64,000 nt of DNA from Chloranthus sessilifolius (GCA_021018995.1 CM037589.1:9873001-9937000); one strand, 5' to 3'. Counted from the stretch's first letter, positions 9,953 to 21,179 are shown. Notes: generated by a model from the sequence alone, not told the origin. Numbers and translations are program-made.

Positions 9953-11831
9953 GAAGATTTGGATTCAAAACCTTGCATTCCATTAAGGCTTCAAGCCTAA
10001 TATAAAGAGACAGGTACAAGGACTTACAGATGTGCCAAACGTGCACACAGTTACAACTAATCCAAAATAACTATATGGGATAGATACCATGTTAAACTAA
10101 TATACTAAGAATGTGTATATCTATTATCCCCCCTCAAGATGAATGGGAGAATTCACCATCATCTTGCTTCGCAGATAGATGAAACGAGCAGGTGGAAAAT
10201 TCTTTGTGAAAATGTCAGCAGGTTGATCGATAGTAGATATGTGTCGAACCACAAGATCATTATTGAGTACATTCTCACGAATGAAGTGATAATCCACCTC
10301 AATGTGCTTGGTACGCGTATGGAGGATTGGGTTACTGGCCAACGAGATAGCAGAGATATTGTCGCTCCAAATGATACGCTTTATTGTTGCCGGAATGGAA
10401 AGGTTATGAAGAATCATTTTTACCCATTAAATCTCAACGGCTATAGATGCGAGGACACAATACTCGGCCTCAGTTGATGATCGTGCCGCGGTAGGTTATT
10501 TTTTGACACTCCAATAGACGGGATTGGGTCCCAAAAAAACACATAGACCTGTAGTAGAGCAACAATCACTAGAATCACTCATCCAATCAGCATCGAAAAA
10601 TCCTTGGAGAATAAGTGGGCTAGAGGAGAAATAAAATTTATGATCAAGCGTGTCCTGTAGATAACGAAGTATCCTTTTAAGCTTCTTGAAGTGACTTTCT
10701 TATTGTGCATGCATTTTTGACAAATGGTATTAACTGCAAATGTGATGTCTGGCGGTGTGATATGTAAGATATTGCAGGGCACCGGCAAAGCTACGAAACA
10801 ATGTTGGATCATGAAACATGCCATCTGTATGAATCATGAATTCTTTGTTCACTTGAAGTGGAGACTTGCATGGCTTACATGAATCAAGACCCGCATGGTA
10901 AATAATATTGCGAGTGTATTGTGCTTGAGAGAGCGTCAGCTGAGATCAATGTCTTTGAATTTCTATTCCTAAGAAATAATTCAAGGAACCCAAACATTTC
11001 ATGTCAAATTGAGCGCTAAGAGTATGTATAAAATCAGATATGAAGGTTGCATCACTTCCAGTGATTAAAATATCATCCACATAAATTAAAATCACAGTAA
11101 TCCTCTTTTGTGATTTGTTGATGAACAAAGAGGTATTGGCAGTAGCGCAAAAGAATCCGTTAGTGAGAAGAAAATTTGAGAAATGGTCAAACCATGCTCT
11201 TAGTGCATGCTTCAATCCATAAAGTGCTTTATTTAACCGACATACATGCTGCGAAAAGTTCGGATTCGCGAAGTCGGGTGATTAACTCATATAGATTTCT
11301 TCATTAATTTTACCGTGAAGAAAGACATTTTAAACGTCAAGTTGTTCAATTTTCCAATTATAATGGAGAGCCAACTTATTTACGGATAAAAGATTGGTTG
11401 AAATAGTGGGAATATATAAAATATTTTTTAATTTCAAGATGAAGTAGCAATAGTGAGGGAACTATTACTAGTATGGAGAATGGATAGAAACTGCCCATTA
11501 CCTACAACAACTTTCTCAAAGTCGATGTAACATGATTTGTGGTCTCGGAGTCGACGTACCAAGATGAATCAGACAGTTGGGTGCGAGATGCTATAAAGAG
11601 AAGATTTAGATTCAAAACCTTGCATTCCATTGAGGCTTCAAACCTAATATAAAGAGACGGGTACAAGGACTTACAAACGCGTCAAACGTACACACAATGT
11701 CCCAAACGTGGACATAGTTACAACTCATCCAAAATAACTATATGAGATAGAACAGTTACAACTAATCCAAAAAACTATATGAGATAGATATTATGTTAAA
11801 CTAATATACTAAGAATGTGCATATGTTATTA
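9953..11831 (-). mobile_element. Deleted Ale-like copia element, LTR to LTR
   Basis: Near-identical LTRs lie at about 9953-10126 and 11601-11831 (each with gattcaaaaccttgcattcc and gttaaactaatatactaaga). They match the LTRs of the larger element at 32374-37340. A polypurine tract (inverse of cccccctcaagatgaatggg) adjoins the left LTR. The body keeps RNase H, RT and a scrap of the protease region. Integrase is gone: RT sequence ending near 11376 joins directly to sequence corresponding to 35740. Gag is also gone: the protease scrap joins the LTR near 11600. The flanks show no clear 5-bp duplication. Confidence 0.7.
10128..11360 (-). pseudogene. copia RT-RNase H pseudogene
   Basis: The minus strand encodes a copia RT segment containing the catalytic YVDD box (IYVDDILITGSD, in the ORF at 10946-11215). 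A frame-broken middle follows (10579-10824), then the RNase H C-terminal part (10124-10417) with the usual SDNISAISLASNP and HIEVDYHFIRENV blocks. Frame changes between these pieces show it is not translatable. The YVDD box is intact here, whereas the longer relative at 33253-33822 has YVDG. Confidence 0.75.
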
Positions 11832-11983
11832 GAACCCAACTTGAAAATCGGGTGACACGGCAACTTAGAGGGGATTAGTCATGTTCCACCCAAAAAAATT
11901 GGTTAAGATTCGATGTTTATCTATCGTTAAAAAGGTAGTCAAAGTTGGAAAAAATACAATGATAATTTTGTAAATAATGTTCA

Positions 11984-12147
11984 CACTACAAAAAACAATA
12001 CTATTAGCGGTAGCCAAAAATTGCTGCTATTAATAAAAAACAGCCGCTAATACCCTTGCCGCTAATAGTCTTTAATAGTTTTTTTGTTAATAGCGGCCGT
12101 TTTTTGCTCCAAAAAATTGCTGCTAATAATCTGTTTTTTTTGTAGTG
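11984..12147. mobile_element. CACTA-type MITE (164 bp)
   Basis: It begins CACTACAAAAAACA and ends TTTTTTTTGTAGTG, and is flanked on both sides by the direct repeat TCA (11981-11983, 12148-12150), the 3-bp duplication typical of En/Spm-CACTA elements. The interior is a hairpin made of ttagcggtagccaaaaattgc-type arms. It sits inside the right arm of the MULE-like element 9238-12538. Confidence 0.85.
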
Positions 12148-12266
12148 TCACTAAGGGCAAAGGTGCCATTGAATCGAAGAAATGATGGCTAGTTAACTTT
12201 CGTTTAACAACAGTGAGTATATGTAAAGAAAACATAAAAGTAGGGAGGGTTTTATGCAATATTAGC

Positions 12267-12508
12267 ATCAAGGATCAAAATATCGAATAAAATTTTGGTT
12301 TTAGGCTTGACTGAAACCAAAAATTTGAACCGAAAATTTGGCCGAAAACCAAAAATTTGACTGAAATTTCAGCAAAAATTTTGGGTCCCATATAAATTTA
12401 AACCGAAATTTCAGTCCAAATTATCATTTTGGGGGGGGGGAGGGGGGATTGAAACCGATAATTTCGGCCAAAATTTCGATCGTTTCAATCAAAATTTTGA
12501 TCCTTGAT
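12267..12508. mobile_element. Foldback MITE with ATCAAGGATCAAAAT ends
   Basis: The terminal inverted repeat ATCAAGGATCAAAAT is perfect over 15 bp. The interior is dense in aaatttcgg/ccgaaaattt motifs plus a G-run (12431-12451). Removing it restores a continuous right arm of the surrounding MULE-like element (ttagc joined to ataacac). The target duplication is not clear. Confidence 0.65.
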
Positions 12509-12732
12509 CAGCATAACACGGGCCATTTGCAAAATATCATTGTAGAGCTGGTACTCTGACATGGGGGAGGACCATCAAATTCTGTAGATGTGACAACCAT
12601 TTACCACAAGTGGCAGTCCTTTGCCCTAAATTGGTATAGGGTAACTTACCCTCAAGTCTTAAGTTCAATCCCAAGTTACCTATTTGAAGGAGAAAAAAAA
12701 GATAACCGACCCTTTCCAGAGAGGAATGGGCC

Positions 12733-13008
12733 GGGTCACCTTTTATGATGTGTGCCATGTGGAGTCACCTTGTTAATATAAAATTTCTATCATGTGATTC
12801 AAAGCAATCATGTCTTTTACTATGAACATTAATAATGTAAATTGCTAAAATCACTTTTGTCCTTCATTTAAAAAGTTTTGGCTCCTTTGAATCACATGAT
12901 ATAGATACCTTTTCGTCTCAATCTTAACATTACATAGAAATCACAAAGGTACACACAAACGACACGCCTATTAAACTCTTTATGACACACATCTCAAAAA
13001 GTGACCCA
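12733..13008. mobile_element. Foldback MITE
   Basis: The left arm gggtcaccttttatgatgtg pairs with the inverse of cacatctcaaaaagtgaccc at the right end. A second inner pair (atcatgtgattcaaa against tttgaatcacatgat) lies at about 12788-12902. Non-coding. Confidence 0.5.
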
Positions 13009-13139
13009 TTCAAAATCACCTTTTTCCAAGAAAGTTAGTAGATTTGAGTTTTAACATGTGCCATGTAGTTTTAAGTGTAACGTGTGATTGCAAAACCACA
13101 ATTTAAAAACTCTAGTACCGAACACAGCTTAAATGAACT

Positions 13140-13362
13140 TTTGAAACTGATTTTGAATCATAATCAGAACTTCAATCGAAAGCAAGTTGGAGCAGAGAAT
13201 TCAAATAAGAAAGTCAAACTTGAGAATTTAGAATGTTGACACTGCAAGAAAGAGGGACATTTTCGGAGAAATTGCTATATATTTGAAGATCTATTGAAAC
13301 AGGTCAAAGGAGGAACATCTCAACCAGAGAAGTCGTCTCAGCCCGAGAAGTCCCAGAACTGA
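13140..13362 (+). pseudogene. copia gag C-terminal fragment with zinc knuckle
   Basis: The frame encodes a lysine- and asparagine-rich stretch, then a CCHC-type knuckle (C-x2-C-K-K-E-G-H-F-R-R-N-C, with a stop codon in place of the residue after the first Cys). Two copies of QPEKS follow before a stop at about 13362. No protease, integrase or RT follows; 3' non-coding sequence of copia type comes directly after. It may be a deleted copia copy or a gag-only non-autonomous element. Confidence 0.55.
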
Positions 13363-14040
13363 AATCATGCTTCTGTCATTTATTTATTTATTTATTTTTA
13401 CAAGACATTAATTAGTACTTTGACATTTATTTTGATAGACTTAGTTTGCGTAAGTTTATTTAAATGATTATAAATAGTTGATGTTAAGTTAATCTTGTTG
13501 TTCATTGATTGCTATTATGAATGACTAAATCAGTGGGAGATAACTCGCTTGGATTGACAATTTTTTTAAATATATATTGTGACTGACTCATCATATGAAA
13601 TTGTGTACGTGCTAATGAGGGTACATGTGATTGTACTGTGACCATCTGCATGAGGATTGTATCACATGACAGAGTGATGAAGTTAGATCTCATTTTGCTT
13701 GATATGCTTGGGCTAGATGTGATTAGGCACCACATCGGTAAGGCTTCTTTCTGTTAGATTGATGACGTGAGTCACAAGCGGGGAACTAGTAAGATATCAG
13801 AAAGACATACCCTGGGATATGAAGTTGGACAAATATAGGAACGACATATGTGTGTGTTGCCTGATATCACTAAGTAAAGACTTAAGTCCATTAATTATTC
13901 TATTTTTGTAATCATGGATTGCCTAATATCAATTTGTAAGATAGAATACTATGTGCGCCATGATCCTTTACTGTCATTGTTATTGAATTTGGGTGGTTGT
14001 TACAAAGCATCGAGACAGTGGGAGTCAATGATTTTTAAAA
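13363..14040 (+). mobile_element. 3' non-coding region of a copia element
   Basis: AT-rich sequence with the block gtgattaggcaccac (about 13717), which also occurs, inverted, in the 3' region of the minus-strand copia at about 25970. It ends near the polypurine-like cagtgggag (about 14014). This supports the same lineage in opposite orientation. No LTR was identified with certainty. Confidence 0.4.
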
Positions 14041-14075
14041 TATAAAATGAATGGTCATCCGCTTTTCAGAGTTTG

Positions 14076-14728
14076 ATGAAAATTCTACTGATCATCGTCA
14101 ACACCGTTATGATCCATTGTAGTGATTTATATTTCAATTGAATCAAAAAGAAGCTGCGTGGGTTTCTTCTTTTGGGGTGGGGGATACTGTTATGCACAGT
14201 CGAATATTCAGTCATCGCAGCTGCAGGTTTCCACTGTTTTGACCGCCTTTAACAAGAGGATATAGATCCTTGAATTTGACCCATTTCCTTAGTGGTTGAC
14301 TAATTTTTTATTTTCTTTTGGAGAAGACGACTGAAGAGAGGAGGTTGGTTTTCTTTTTCTTATAAGATTTTCTTCTTATAATAAAGCAACCATTAGATTC
14401 TCTTACTAAAAAACAATCTTTGAAATATTATTGCATGTATAGTTGGGGCACTGAAGTTGGTGCTTCCCAACTCTATATGACTTGACCCGATTCGACCCAA
14501 ACCAACCCGTCCACATGCCCGACCTGACCCATGGACCCATAAGTTCATAACCCAATCTGGCCTATGACACGGCCCAATCCGTATTCCTGGCCCATGGTAT
14601 ATGACTCGAATTTAGCCCGTTCGATTAAGGCCTATTTTGACCCATATTATTCCTTATTCTTTTCGAGTCACTTATGGGCTATTTATAAGTCAGATTTTTG
14701 GACATTATATATGGATTTTGATTCAAAA
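14076..14728. repeat. Left arm of a large inverted repeat
   Basis: The inverse of this 650-bp segment occurs at 15503-18037 once the MULE-like insertion there is removed. Matching blocks include gatcatcgtc..caccgtt, ggggtgggggatactgttat, gttggggcac(t)gaagttgg and cattatatatggattttgat. The central spacer 14729-15502 is unique and contains a segment (about 14765-14850) resembling 30618-30710. Confidence 0.8.
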
Positions 14729-16184
14729 GTCACAAGTATCAAGATGCAAAAGTCACGCAACCTACATAGGTGGTCACCTTTGGGCAGATCTCGACCTATT
14801 TCAGCTACGTACTCTCGAACGATCGTTTTATCGGTCTACCTCGATCCCTAAGGTACGACCTAAATTTCATTCAATTATATCAAGTCTGATTCAGGGTTTC
14901 AAAAACTCATTTCCAGATATATGCACATCTTGCTAACTAATCTACTTTTAAAAGATAAATCAATGCCACACATTGCAATTGATGAACAAATTAATCAAAA
15001 TCAAACAGTTATAAGATGCATATGCATTAAGTGAATATGTTATCTATAACATAATTCTATGATTATGTGAGCATGTATGTTACATATAGTCAACATCAAC
15101 AATAGAGCATTGAAAAACACACATGATATTTACCTTGAATCGGATTTGATATGTTGACAACAATCAAACAAAATTAAACCTCATTTATATAAAATCACGG
15201 CACTAGAAAAGATCATCACCGTTGGGCAGAAGAATCCTTTTAAATAGCCAAATCTAACTCTTGTGGTGGGTAAGTGTCAAAATTAATAATAATTATGAGT
15301 AACATTATGTAAGTATCAACGTTGGTGCTAAAGCACAACCTTTAATACCCAACCCTATATTTTATCAAAAAATCCAACTTTAATTAAAAATACTCAAATG
15401 CATAATAATTATTCGATTAAGAATTGTAAAAAGACGTCAGGTTATAAAAAATCACAACAAAGAACTCCTTTTAAAAAATAGATTCGAAATGTTCAAGAAA
15501 ATCAAAATCCATATATAATGTCTGAAAATTGGACCTATAAATAGCTCATATAGCTCATAAATGACTCGAAAAGAATAAGAAATTATATGGGTCAAAATGG
15601 GCCTTAATCGAACGGGTTGAATCCGAGTCATATACCATGGGCCAGGAATACGGACTGGGCTGGGTAACAGGCCAGATTGGGTCATGAGCTTATGGGTCTA
15701 TGGGTCAGGTTGGGCATGTGGATGGGTCGGTTTGGGTCGAATCGGGTCAAGTCATATAGAGTTGGAAAGCACCAACTTCGGTGCCCCAACTATATATGCA
15801 ATAATATTTCAAAGATTGCTTCTTAGTAAGGGAATCTAATGATTGCTTTATTATAGGAAGGGAATCCAATAACAAAAAGGAAACCAACCTCCTCTCTTCA
15901 GTCATCTTCTCCAAAAGAAAAGGGTTTTTTGCAAATACCCCCTGAGCTATGTTGATATTACAAATAACCCCCCCAGTTATAGCTATTTGCTTTAAACCCC
16001 CTGAGTTGGCATTTTGGTGTTCATAAAACACCCTCTTTAACGGATGCTACTCTAAATGGTTAACCAGCCGTTAAAGAATAGCCTAAATACTCTATTTATC
16101 CTTTTTTAAATTAAATTACTAAATTGCTACCCTCTACACATGGTAAGAGTAATTTTAAATCCACCCCTCCACTTACAAAAAAGA

Positions 16185-17460
16185 GTAGTTTTAAATCTAC
16201 CCACCAAATATTTGAGTTCACCCACACTGAAAAATATTGACTGCATTGAATCAGATGATGGAGATCGTTTATCATCCCAACCTTTTACACGATGGATCTT
16301 GAGATCACGGTGGCACCATTAGACGATTGACTGCATTGAATCGGACGATGGAGATCATTTATCGTCCCAACCTTTCACACGATGTATCTTGAGATCATGG
16401 TGGCACCATCAGACTGTTGACTGTATTGAATTGGATGATGGAGGTTGTTTATCGCCCCAACCATTCACACGATGGATCTTGAGATCATGGTGGCACCATC
16501 AGACGATTGATTGCATTAAATTGGACGATGGATATTGTTTATCGTCCCAACCTTTCACACGATAGATCTTGAGATCATGGTGGCACCATCAGATGGTTGA
16601 TTTTTTATTTCATGTGGTACACACCCAAAAAAATGACTTTAAAATTAATTTTAACCGTATACGTGATGTTAAGGTCACTTTTCTGAAATGTGTGCCACGA
16701 AATAAAACACTGATCGTCTAATGGTATGCCTAAACAATCTCTATCGCCTTATTCAATGTAATCAATGTGTTTTAGCGTGGGTGAACTCAAAGATTCGGTG
16801 GATGGAAGCAGACGCGATTAGGCAATCCAATTCCTAAAAATGGGTCTTGAATCATATAGGAAATTGGAGGGACGAGTATTTTGAGTGGAACATGTAGATT
16901 GAAGGTTTTCTTTTCAATAATAATTGCATTGTTTGCCACAAATCCTCCATTGGTTGAGTATTCGTCCAAACGTTGGCATGCTTTAATGGGGGAGTCACCC
17001 ATTAGATGAGTCTTGAATATGATGGGTGAATGAAGGGCCTTTTAGAAGAGTACCTTTAAATCCACCCACTGAATCTTTAAGTTCACCCACGCTGAAACAC
17101 GTTGATTGAATTGAATCAAACGATGGAGATCAATTATCCTCCCAATCTTTCACATGATGGATCTTGAGATTATGATCGTACCATCAGATGGTTAGTGTTT
17201 TATTTCACGTGGCACACATCTCATAAAAGTGACCTTAACATCACATGCATGCTTAAAATTGATATTAAGGTCACTTTTAGGGGTGTGTACTACATGAAAT
17301 AAAAAATCAGCCGTCGAATGGTACACTCATGATCTAAAGATCGATCTCATGAAAGATTGGAAAGATAAAAAATCTCCATTGTTTGATTCAATGCAGTCGA
17401 TGTGTTTTAGTGTGGGTGAACTCAAAGATATTGTGGGTGGAGTTAAAGGTACTCCTTTTA
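16185..17460. repeat. Two foldback units inside the MULE-like element
   Basis: Unit A (about 16185-16805) and unit B (about 17048-17460) each begin with ttaaatc(t/c)acccacc..ttgagttcaccca and end with the inverse (tgggtgaactcaaag). The internal motif gatggatcttgagatcatg and its inverse recur. The same vocabulary is found near 7790, 48100-48340, 61020 and 61821-62286, a dispersed foldback family. Confidence 0.6.
16237..16596. repeat. Four tandem repeats of exactly 90 bp
   Basis: Copies begin at 16237, 16327, 16417 and 16507 with ttga(c/t)tg(c/t)att. Each contains gatcttgagatca(c/t)gg and ends near gcaccat(c/t)ag. The constant 90-bp spacing with only substitutions suggests recent amplification inside the foldback unit. 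Confidence 0.85.
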
Positions 17461-18353
17461 GAATAGTGGTCAATTGTAATGGCATGGCTTGTAAATAAAG
17501 GTGAATGAAAGGGCTTCTAGAATGGTGATAAACTTTAATGGCATGACTTGTAAATATAGATGAATGAAGGGCCTTTTAGAATGGTGGTATTTTTAAAATA
17601 TTGGTTTCATTAAGGACAAAATAGGCTTTCTATCCATAAACTCACGACTAATTAACGGCGGGGGGTTATATGAAACAAAAATACAAAAGTAGGGACTGCA
17701 GAATAAATACCCATAACTCAGGGGGTTTCTTATAATATTAACACAACACGGAGGTTTATATGCAAAAAACCCAAAAGAAAATAAAAAATTAGTCAACCAC
17801 TAAGGAAATGGGTCAAATTTAAGGATCAATATCCTCTGGTTAAAGGCAGTCAAAACAGTGGAAGCCAGTTTCAGCGATGACTGAATATTCGGCTGTGCAT
17901 AACAGTATCCCCCACCCCAAAAGAAGAAACCAACGCGGCTTCTTCTTGATTCAATTGAACTTCTATTGAAATATAAACCACTACAATGGATCATAACGGT
18001 GTAGACGATGATCAGTAAAATTTTCATCAAAATTTAGGCATATCCTTGTGGGGAATGGTTGATAGTAAATTGAAGGGATGCTTCTAAATCTTGATATAAT
18101 TTTTAATCAAAAAGTGAATTGCATACCAAAAAGTGTTTGTTACAAGGTATTAAAGCAAACGAAACTGATCTATGTAAATTAGGGCTCTAACTTGGGCATC
18201 TTGCCAAGCGAGTTGCGGAATAAATTAAACAAAGAAGAAAAAGGCGTCTCTGGTTGCCCATGTAATTTTGTATCCGCCCACGAACATGTATTTTATTTTC
18301 TTGTCAAAAGAAATATTAATGATCGAGTTTTGTCTGATGGCTCTAATACCAAT

Positions 18354-18748
18354 TGTTAGAAATTTTAAGATTTAGGCTCGAATCAAACGATCAAAATATA
18401 TCTTTGCATGAATACGCGTACCTTGTATTTATTATCAGGTCGCCACATTAACGATCTTTTTGTTGAAAAACGATGATCTTTATCAGAGATATGAGCCTAC
18501 GTTACCTCTCGTCTTCTCTAAGTTTAACTTTTAAATAAGAATGAGCTAGGGTAGAGGAAGAGGAGACGGTGGTCTCCTTATATAGCCACCTCTCTTTCCT
18601 AACCCATCAAGGAAAGTGAGTGGAGACATATCACTTATATTAAGAAATTACTTCCTATCACTTCGAGATACGTGTGATAAAAAGTCTAACCTAATTTTTA
18701 ATGGAAACTCGAAGATGGATTAAGGTGTTGATCACAAAAAATTCAACA
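18354..18748 (-). mobile_element. Orphan copia-type LTR with primer-binding site
   Basis: On the minus strand it begins TGTTGAATTTTTTGTG and ends TTTCTAACA. Directly downstream (about 18339-18352) is TTGGTATTAGAGC, close to the usual initiator-Met primer-binding site. The segment CCTTGATGGGTTAGGAAAG and a TATATAAG box match the LTR at 31941-32371. About 300 bp of leader follows before the inverted-repeat arm. No matching 3' LTR or coding body was found. Confidence 0.65.
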
Positions 18749-19380
18749 TTTATAATATAGCCATTCAATTTAAAAGCATTTGACCACTTTAAATTGCATG
18801 ATGCAATTTTTATTGATTTAATCTTTAACTTATCAGATCTCTATATTAGGTTTTTCTTTTAATCAAACGATACATTTGATAAAATCACATTCCACAAGTG
18901 ACAATCCAATCCAAATCTTTGCTTTGAATTGGTCGGTCACTGTATATGAGATCTTCCCAAATGTCTGGCTCATCGTGGATTTGAACCATATGATAAGAGT
19001 AGAGATAAAGCTAACAGGCTGCTTCTATCTAATTCATGACATGAGCTTATGAAAACGTTTTATGACTTGGATTGAGTCAATTATTAGGACACGTGGCATG
19101 TAATTTTATTATATAATCATTATTTAAACATTTATTATGTCTAAGATGGAGAGGAAAAATATTTCTATCATGGGATTTGAAATAATCGAACTCTTTTAAA
19201 ATTAATAACCCCTAATGGTAGTTTCAAAATTTGAATATTATCTCCCATAGAATAATAGAACTTTAAAAGGTATTGATTACTTTAAATGAAATGATGTAAA
19301 CTTTTTTTCACCCATCGTAGGTCTTTAGATCATGATTTTCAAAACACATAATACACAATGGAATCACTTATGCGTAGAGA
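18749..19380. other. AT-rich spacer
   Basis: Several copies of (t)tgactactttaaat-like words occur in both orientations, hinting at a decayed foldback element. No ends could be defined. No gene seen. Confidence 0.35.
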
Positions 19381-19599
19381 TTTTTCTATGCCCCCAAATG
19401 CGAAGCGGACACGTGGAAAGTGCTTTTGTACTAACTCAAGTTAGCCATAACGGGAGTTACTACTGACAGTGGTAGGTAGATTAGGTAGCGCAAGTGATTA
19501 CACCTGACGGAGGTAGGTAGCGCAGGAACTTAGGCATGTTTCGTTATTATGTGGCAATAAAAGAATTCAAAAAAGCTAAGAGACCACAAGTTTCTTCTT

Positions 19600-19639
19600 T
19601 GTCTCTCTCTCATCAGGTTCTCTCTCTCTCGTTATCTCT

Positions 19640-19677
<38 letters not shown>

Positions 19678-19721
19678 GTGCGCTTCGCTGCGAGACTTTG
19701 TGGAAAAATTAGATCCCTGAG

Positions 19722-19756
<35 letters not shown>

Positions 19757-19797
19757 GAGCTCTGAGTCGATATAAGCGCAAAACAGTGACATCTGAG
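19600..19797 (+). other. (CT)n-rich 5' exon of the FAR1/MULE relic
   Basis: Two CT tracts (about 19616-19675 and 19726-19753) lie just before GAG|GTAAGT, a consensus splice donor at 19797/19798. CT-rich leaders are common in plant 5' UTRs. Taken with the acceptor at 20321 and the FAR1-like coding sequence beyond it, this is probably a leader exon. Confidence 0.4.
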
Positions 19798-20321
19798 GTA
19801 AGTTTAGCGTTTTGAAGCTCATTTCAATATATTATTTATAGGTTGTAGATCATAAAATTATAAGTCTTCAAAAAATATATATATTATAATCAATGCAGAC
19901 GCTTCTTCTATGAAGAGTTGAGGCTCAGCATAGCCAACGGTCGCTTCCTATGTGAAGCGATAGAAGTGATGACGCTTCATTATAGAAGCGTCGCCTCGGA
20001 TGGTCTGCGTCATCGCTTCATATGTGAAGCGATTTTCTTATTTACTCGTAGTTGATGAATCTCCTCACTTATTTATAGGTAGAGATCATAAAATTATTAG
20101 CATTCGAAAATATATAAATTATAATTGACGCAAGCACTTCTTCTGAGGGGCTTAGCATATTCGGGCTATTGCTTCTTATGTGAAGCGATAAAAGCGACGA
20201 GGGTTAGAAGCACGATCACTTCTTTAATCAAGCGCTAGCGCCTCAAATTGTCACGCCATCGCTTATTTGTAAAACAGTTTTCTTATTTGTCCGTTGTTGA
20301 TTGATTTTTCGTCTAATGCAG
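19798..20321 (+). other. Probable 5' intron of the FAR1/MULE relic, with internal duplication
   Basis: It starts GTAAGT and ends TCTAATGCAG. It contains two diverged copies of a unit of about 235 bp (about 19841-20073 and 20074-20310), each with gatcataaaattat, a TATA-rich stretch, and several tgaagcgat/gcttc motifs. The same tgaagcg vocabulary occurs in the tandem array 3' of the gene. Confidence 0.45.
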
Positions 20322-20334
20322 GGGCTGTAATGAC

Positions 20335-21160
20335 TCGATTGGAGAATTCAATTTAGATGGTGTTGATTTAAATCTTATCCCTGACATCATTTTTTTAGAA
20401 GGAGATTCACTTGGTTGTCATAGTGATATCGAAATGTTGGATTGTTGTGGAGGGTCCAAGAATACCTGTAAGGAATGAAAGTCACATATCGACTTAAAAT
20501 TTTAAACTGAAGACGAGGCATATAACTTCTATAATTTATATGCGAAAAACGTTAACTTCAGTGTTAAGAAATATAACACTTACAAATATGTAAATTGTGA
20601 GATTATAAAGAGAAAATATGTATGTTCGTTCGAATGGTTCAAACAGTCACACAAGCATAAATTATATGCCGATATAAAGTGTTTAAGAGATAACATGTGA
20701 GGCAAGGTTGAAGATTAGGATCGACGAGCAAAAGCTGTGAGAGGTAATAGAATTTAGAGAGTCTCATAATCATCAGCTACATACACCTACAAAGGTGAAA
20801 GAACTACGATCACATAATGAGATGAGCGGGGTAAGTAAATCGTAGATAGGATAGGAGCATTTGATAGCATAATTCCTCCTTCGAAGATTTCTACTATTTT
20901 TCGAGTTTGGATGCAGAGACTAGCGTGATGGTAAGCCCTCAACAAATTCGAGATTACCTAAAGAAGATAAGAAATGAGAGTAGCATCCATCCAATGTGTA
21001 TGACCGTGATCAAGACCTTCATTGATAGACATAATAAAGAATTTGATTTCTTCTTTGAAGCCGAACTAGATGAAGAATATTGTATGCGTAGTATATTTTG
21101 GGTTGAACACAAGTCACAAATTGCATATCATAGGTCACGAAATGCGTATCAAAAGTAATT
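20335..21160 (+). pseudogene. FAR1-like / MULE transposase pseudogene
   Basis: About 20500-20650 encodes a FAR1-type DNA-binding domain start (DEAYNFYNLYAKNVNFSVKK, then a KRKYVCSFEW block). After a frame change, about 20690-20830 encodes the second half with SHNHQLHTPTKVKELRSH (the H-x-H of the FAR1/WRKY-GCM1 zinc fold). The ORF at 20907-21158 carries the linker before the transposase core (QQIRDYLKKI, then FDFFFEAELDEE and IFWVEHKSQIAY). The DDE catalytic core that should follow is absent; repeats begin instead. Several stops and at least two frame changes make it a pseudogene. It could be a host FAR1-related gene or its MULE ancestor; the repeat surroundings favour the latter. Confidence 0.7.
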
Positions 21161-21179
21161 TGTGAATTTTTAATTTATA

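Larger units (their letters stand above)
9238..12538. mobile_element. MULE-like element with ~390-bp inverted arms, host of three later insertions
   Basis: The left arm (9238 to about 9625) begins GGGATTTTTGCAAATACCCC. Its inverse appears on the right between about 11832 and 12538 once two later insertions are removed. For example, the block around cattattta(c)aaaattatcattgtattttttc and gataaacatcg is present in both arms in opposite orientation. The same terminal sequence type begins the element at 15922. The right tip is degraded, so no target duplication could be established. It contains a copia derivative (9953-11831), a CACTA MITE (11984-12147) and a foldback MITE (12267-12508). No transposase. 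Confidence 0.6.
15922..17772. mobile_element. MULE-like element (1851 bp) with perfect 9-bp target duplication
   Basis: The ends are GGGTTTTTTGCA and its perfect inverse TGCAAAAAACCC. Both sides carry AAAAGAAAA (15913-15921 and 17773-17781), and the uninterrupted arm of the inverted repeat (inverse of ttttcttttgg near 14315) shows the empty site with one copy. Terminal sequence (gcaaatacccc) is shared with 9238. The interior holds 90-bp tandem repeats and two foldback units but no transposase. Confidence 0.85.
15503..18037. repeat. Right arm of the large inverted repeat, split by a MULE-like element
   Basis: Two pieces, 15503-15921 and 17782-18037, are together the inverse of 14076-14728. 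The 1851-bp element at 15922-17772 and one copy of its 9-bp target account for the gap. The arms differ by scattered substitutions and small indels. Transcription through both arms would give a long hairpin RNA. Confidence 0.8.

Noticed and set aside
12600-12690. Possible SINE (aagttcaatccc B-box-like)
   Set aside because: Only one box is recognisable and no ends could be defined.
19616-19755. CT repeats as a CRISPR-like or satellite array
   Set aside because: Pure dinucleotide tracts without spacers, placed in a probable 5' leader.
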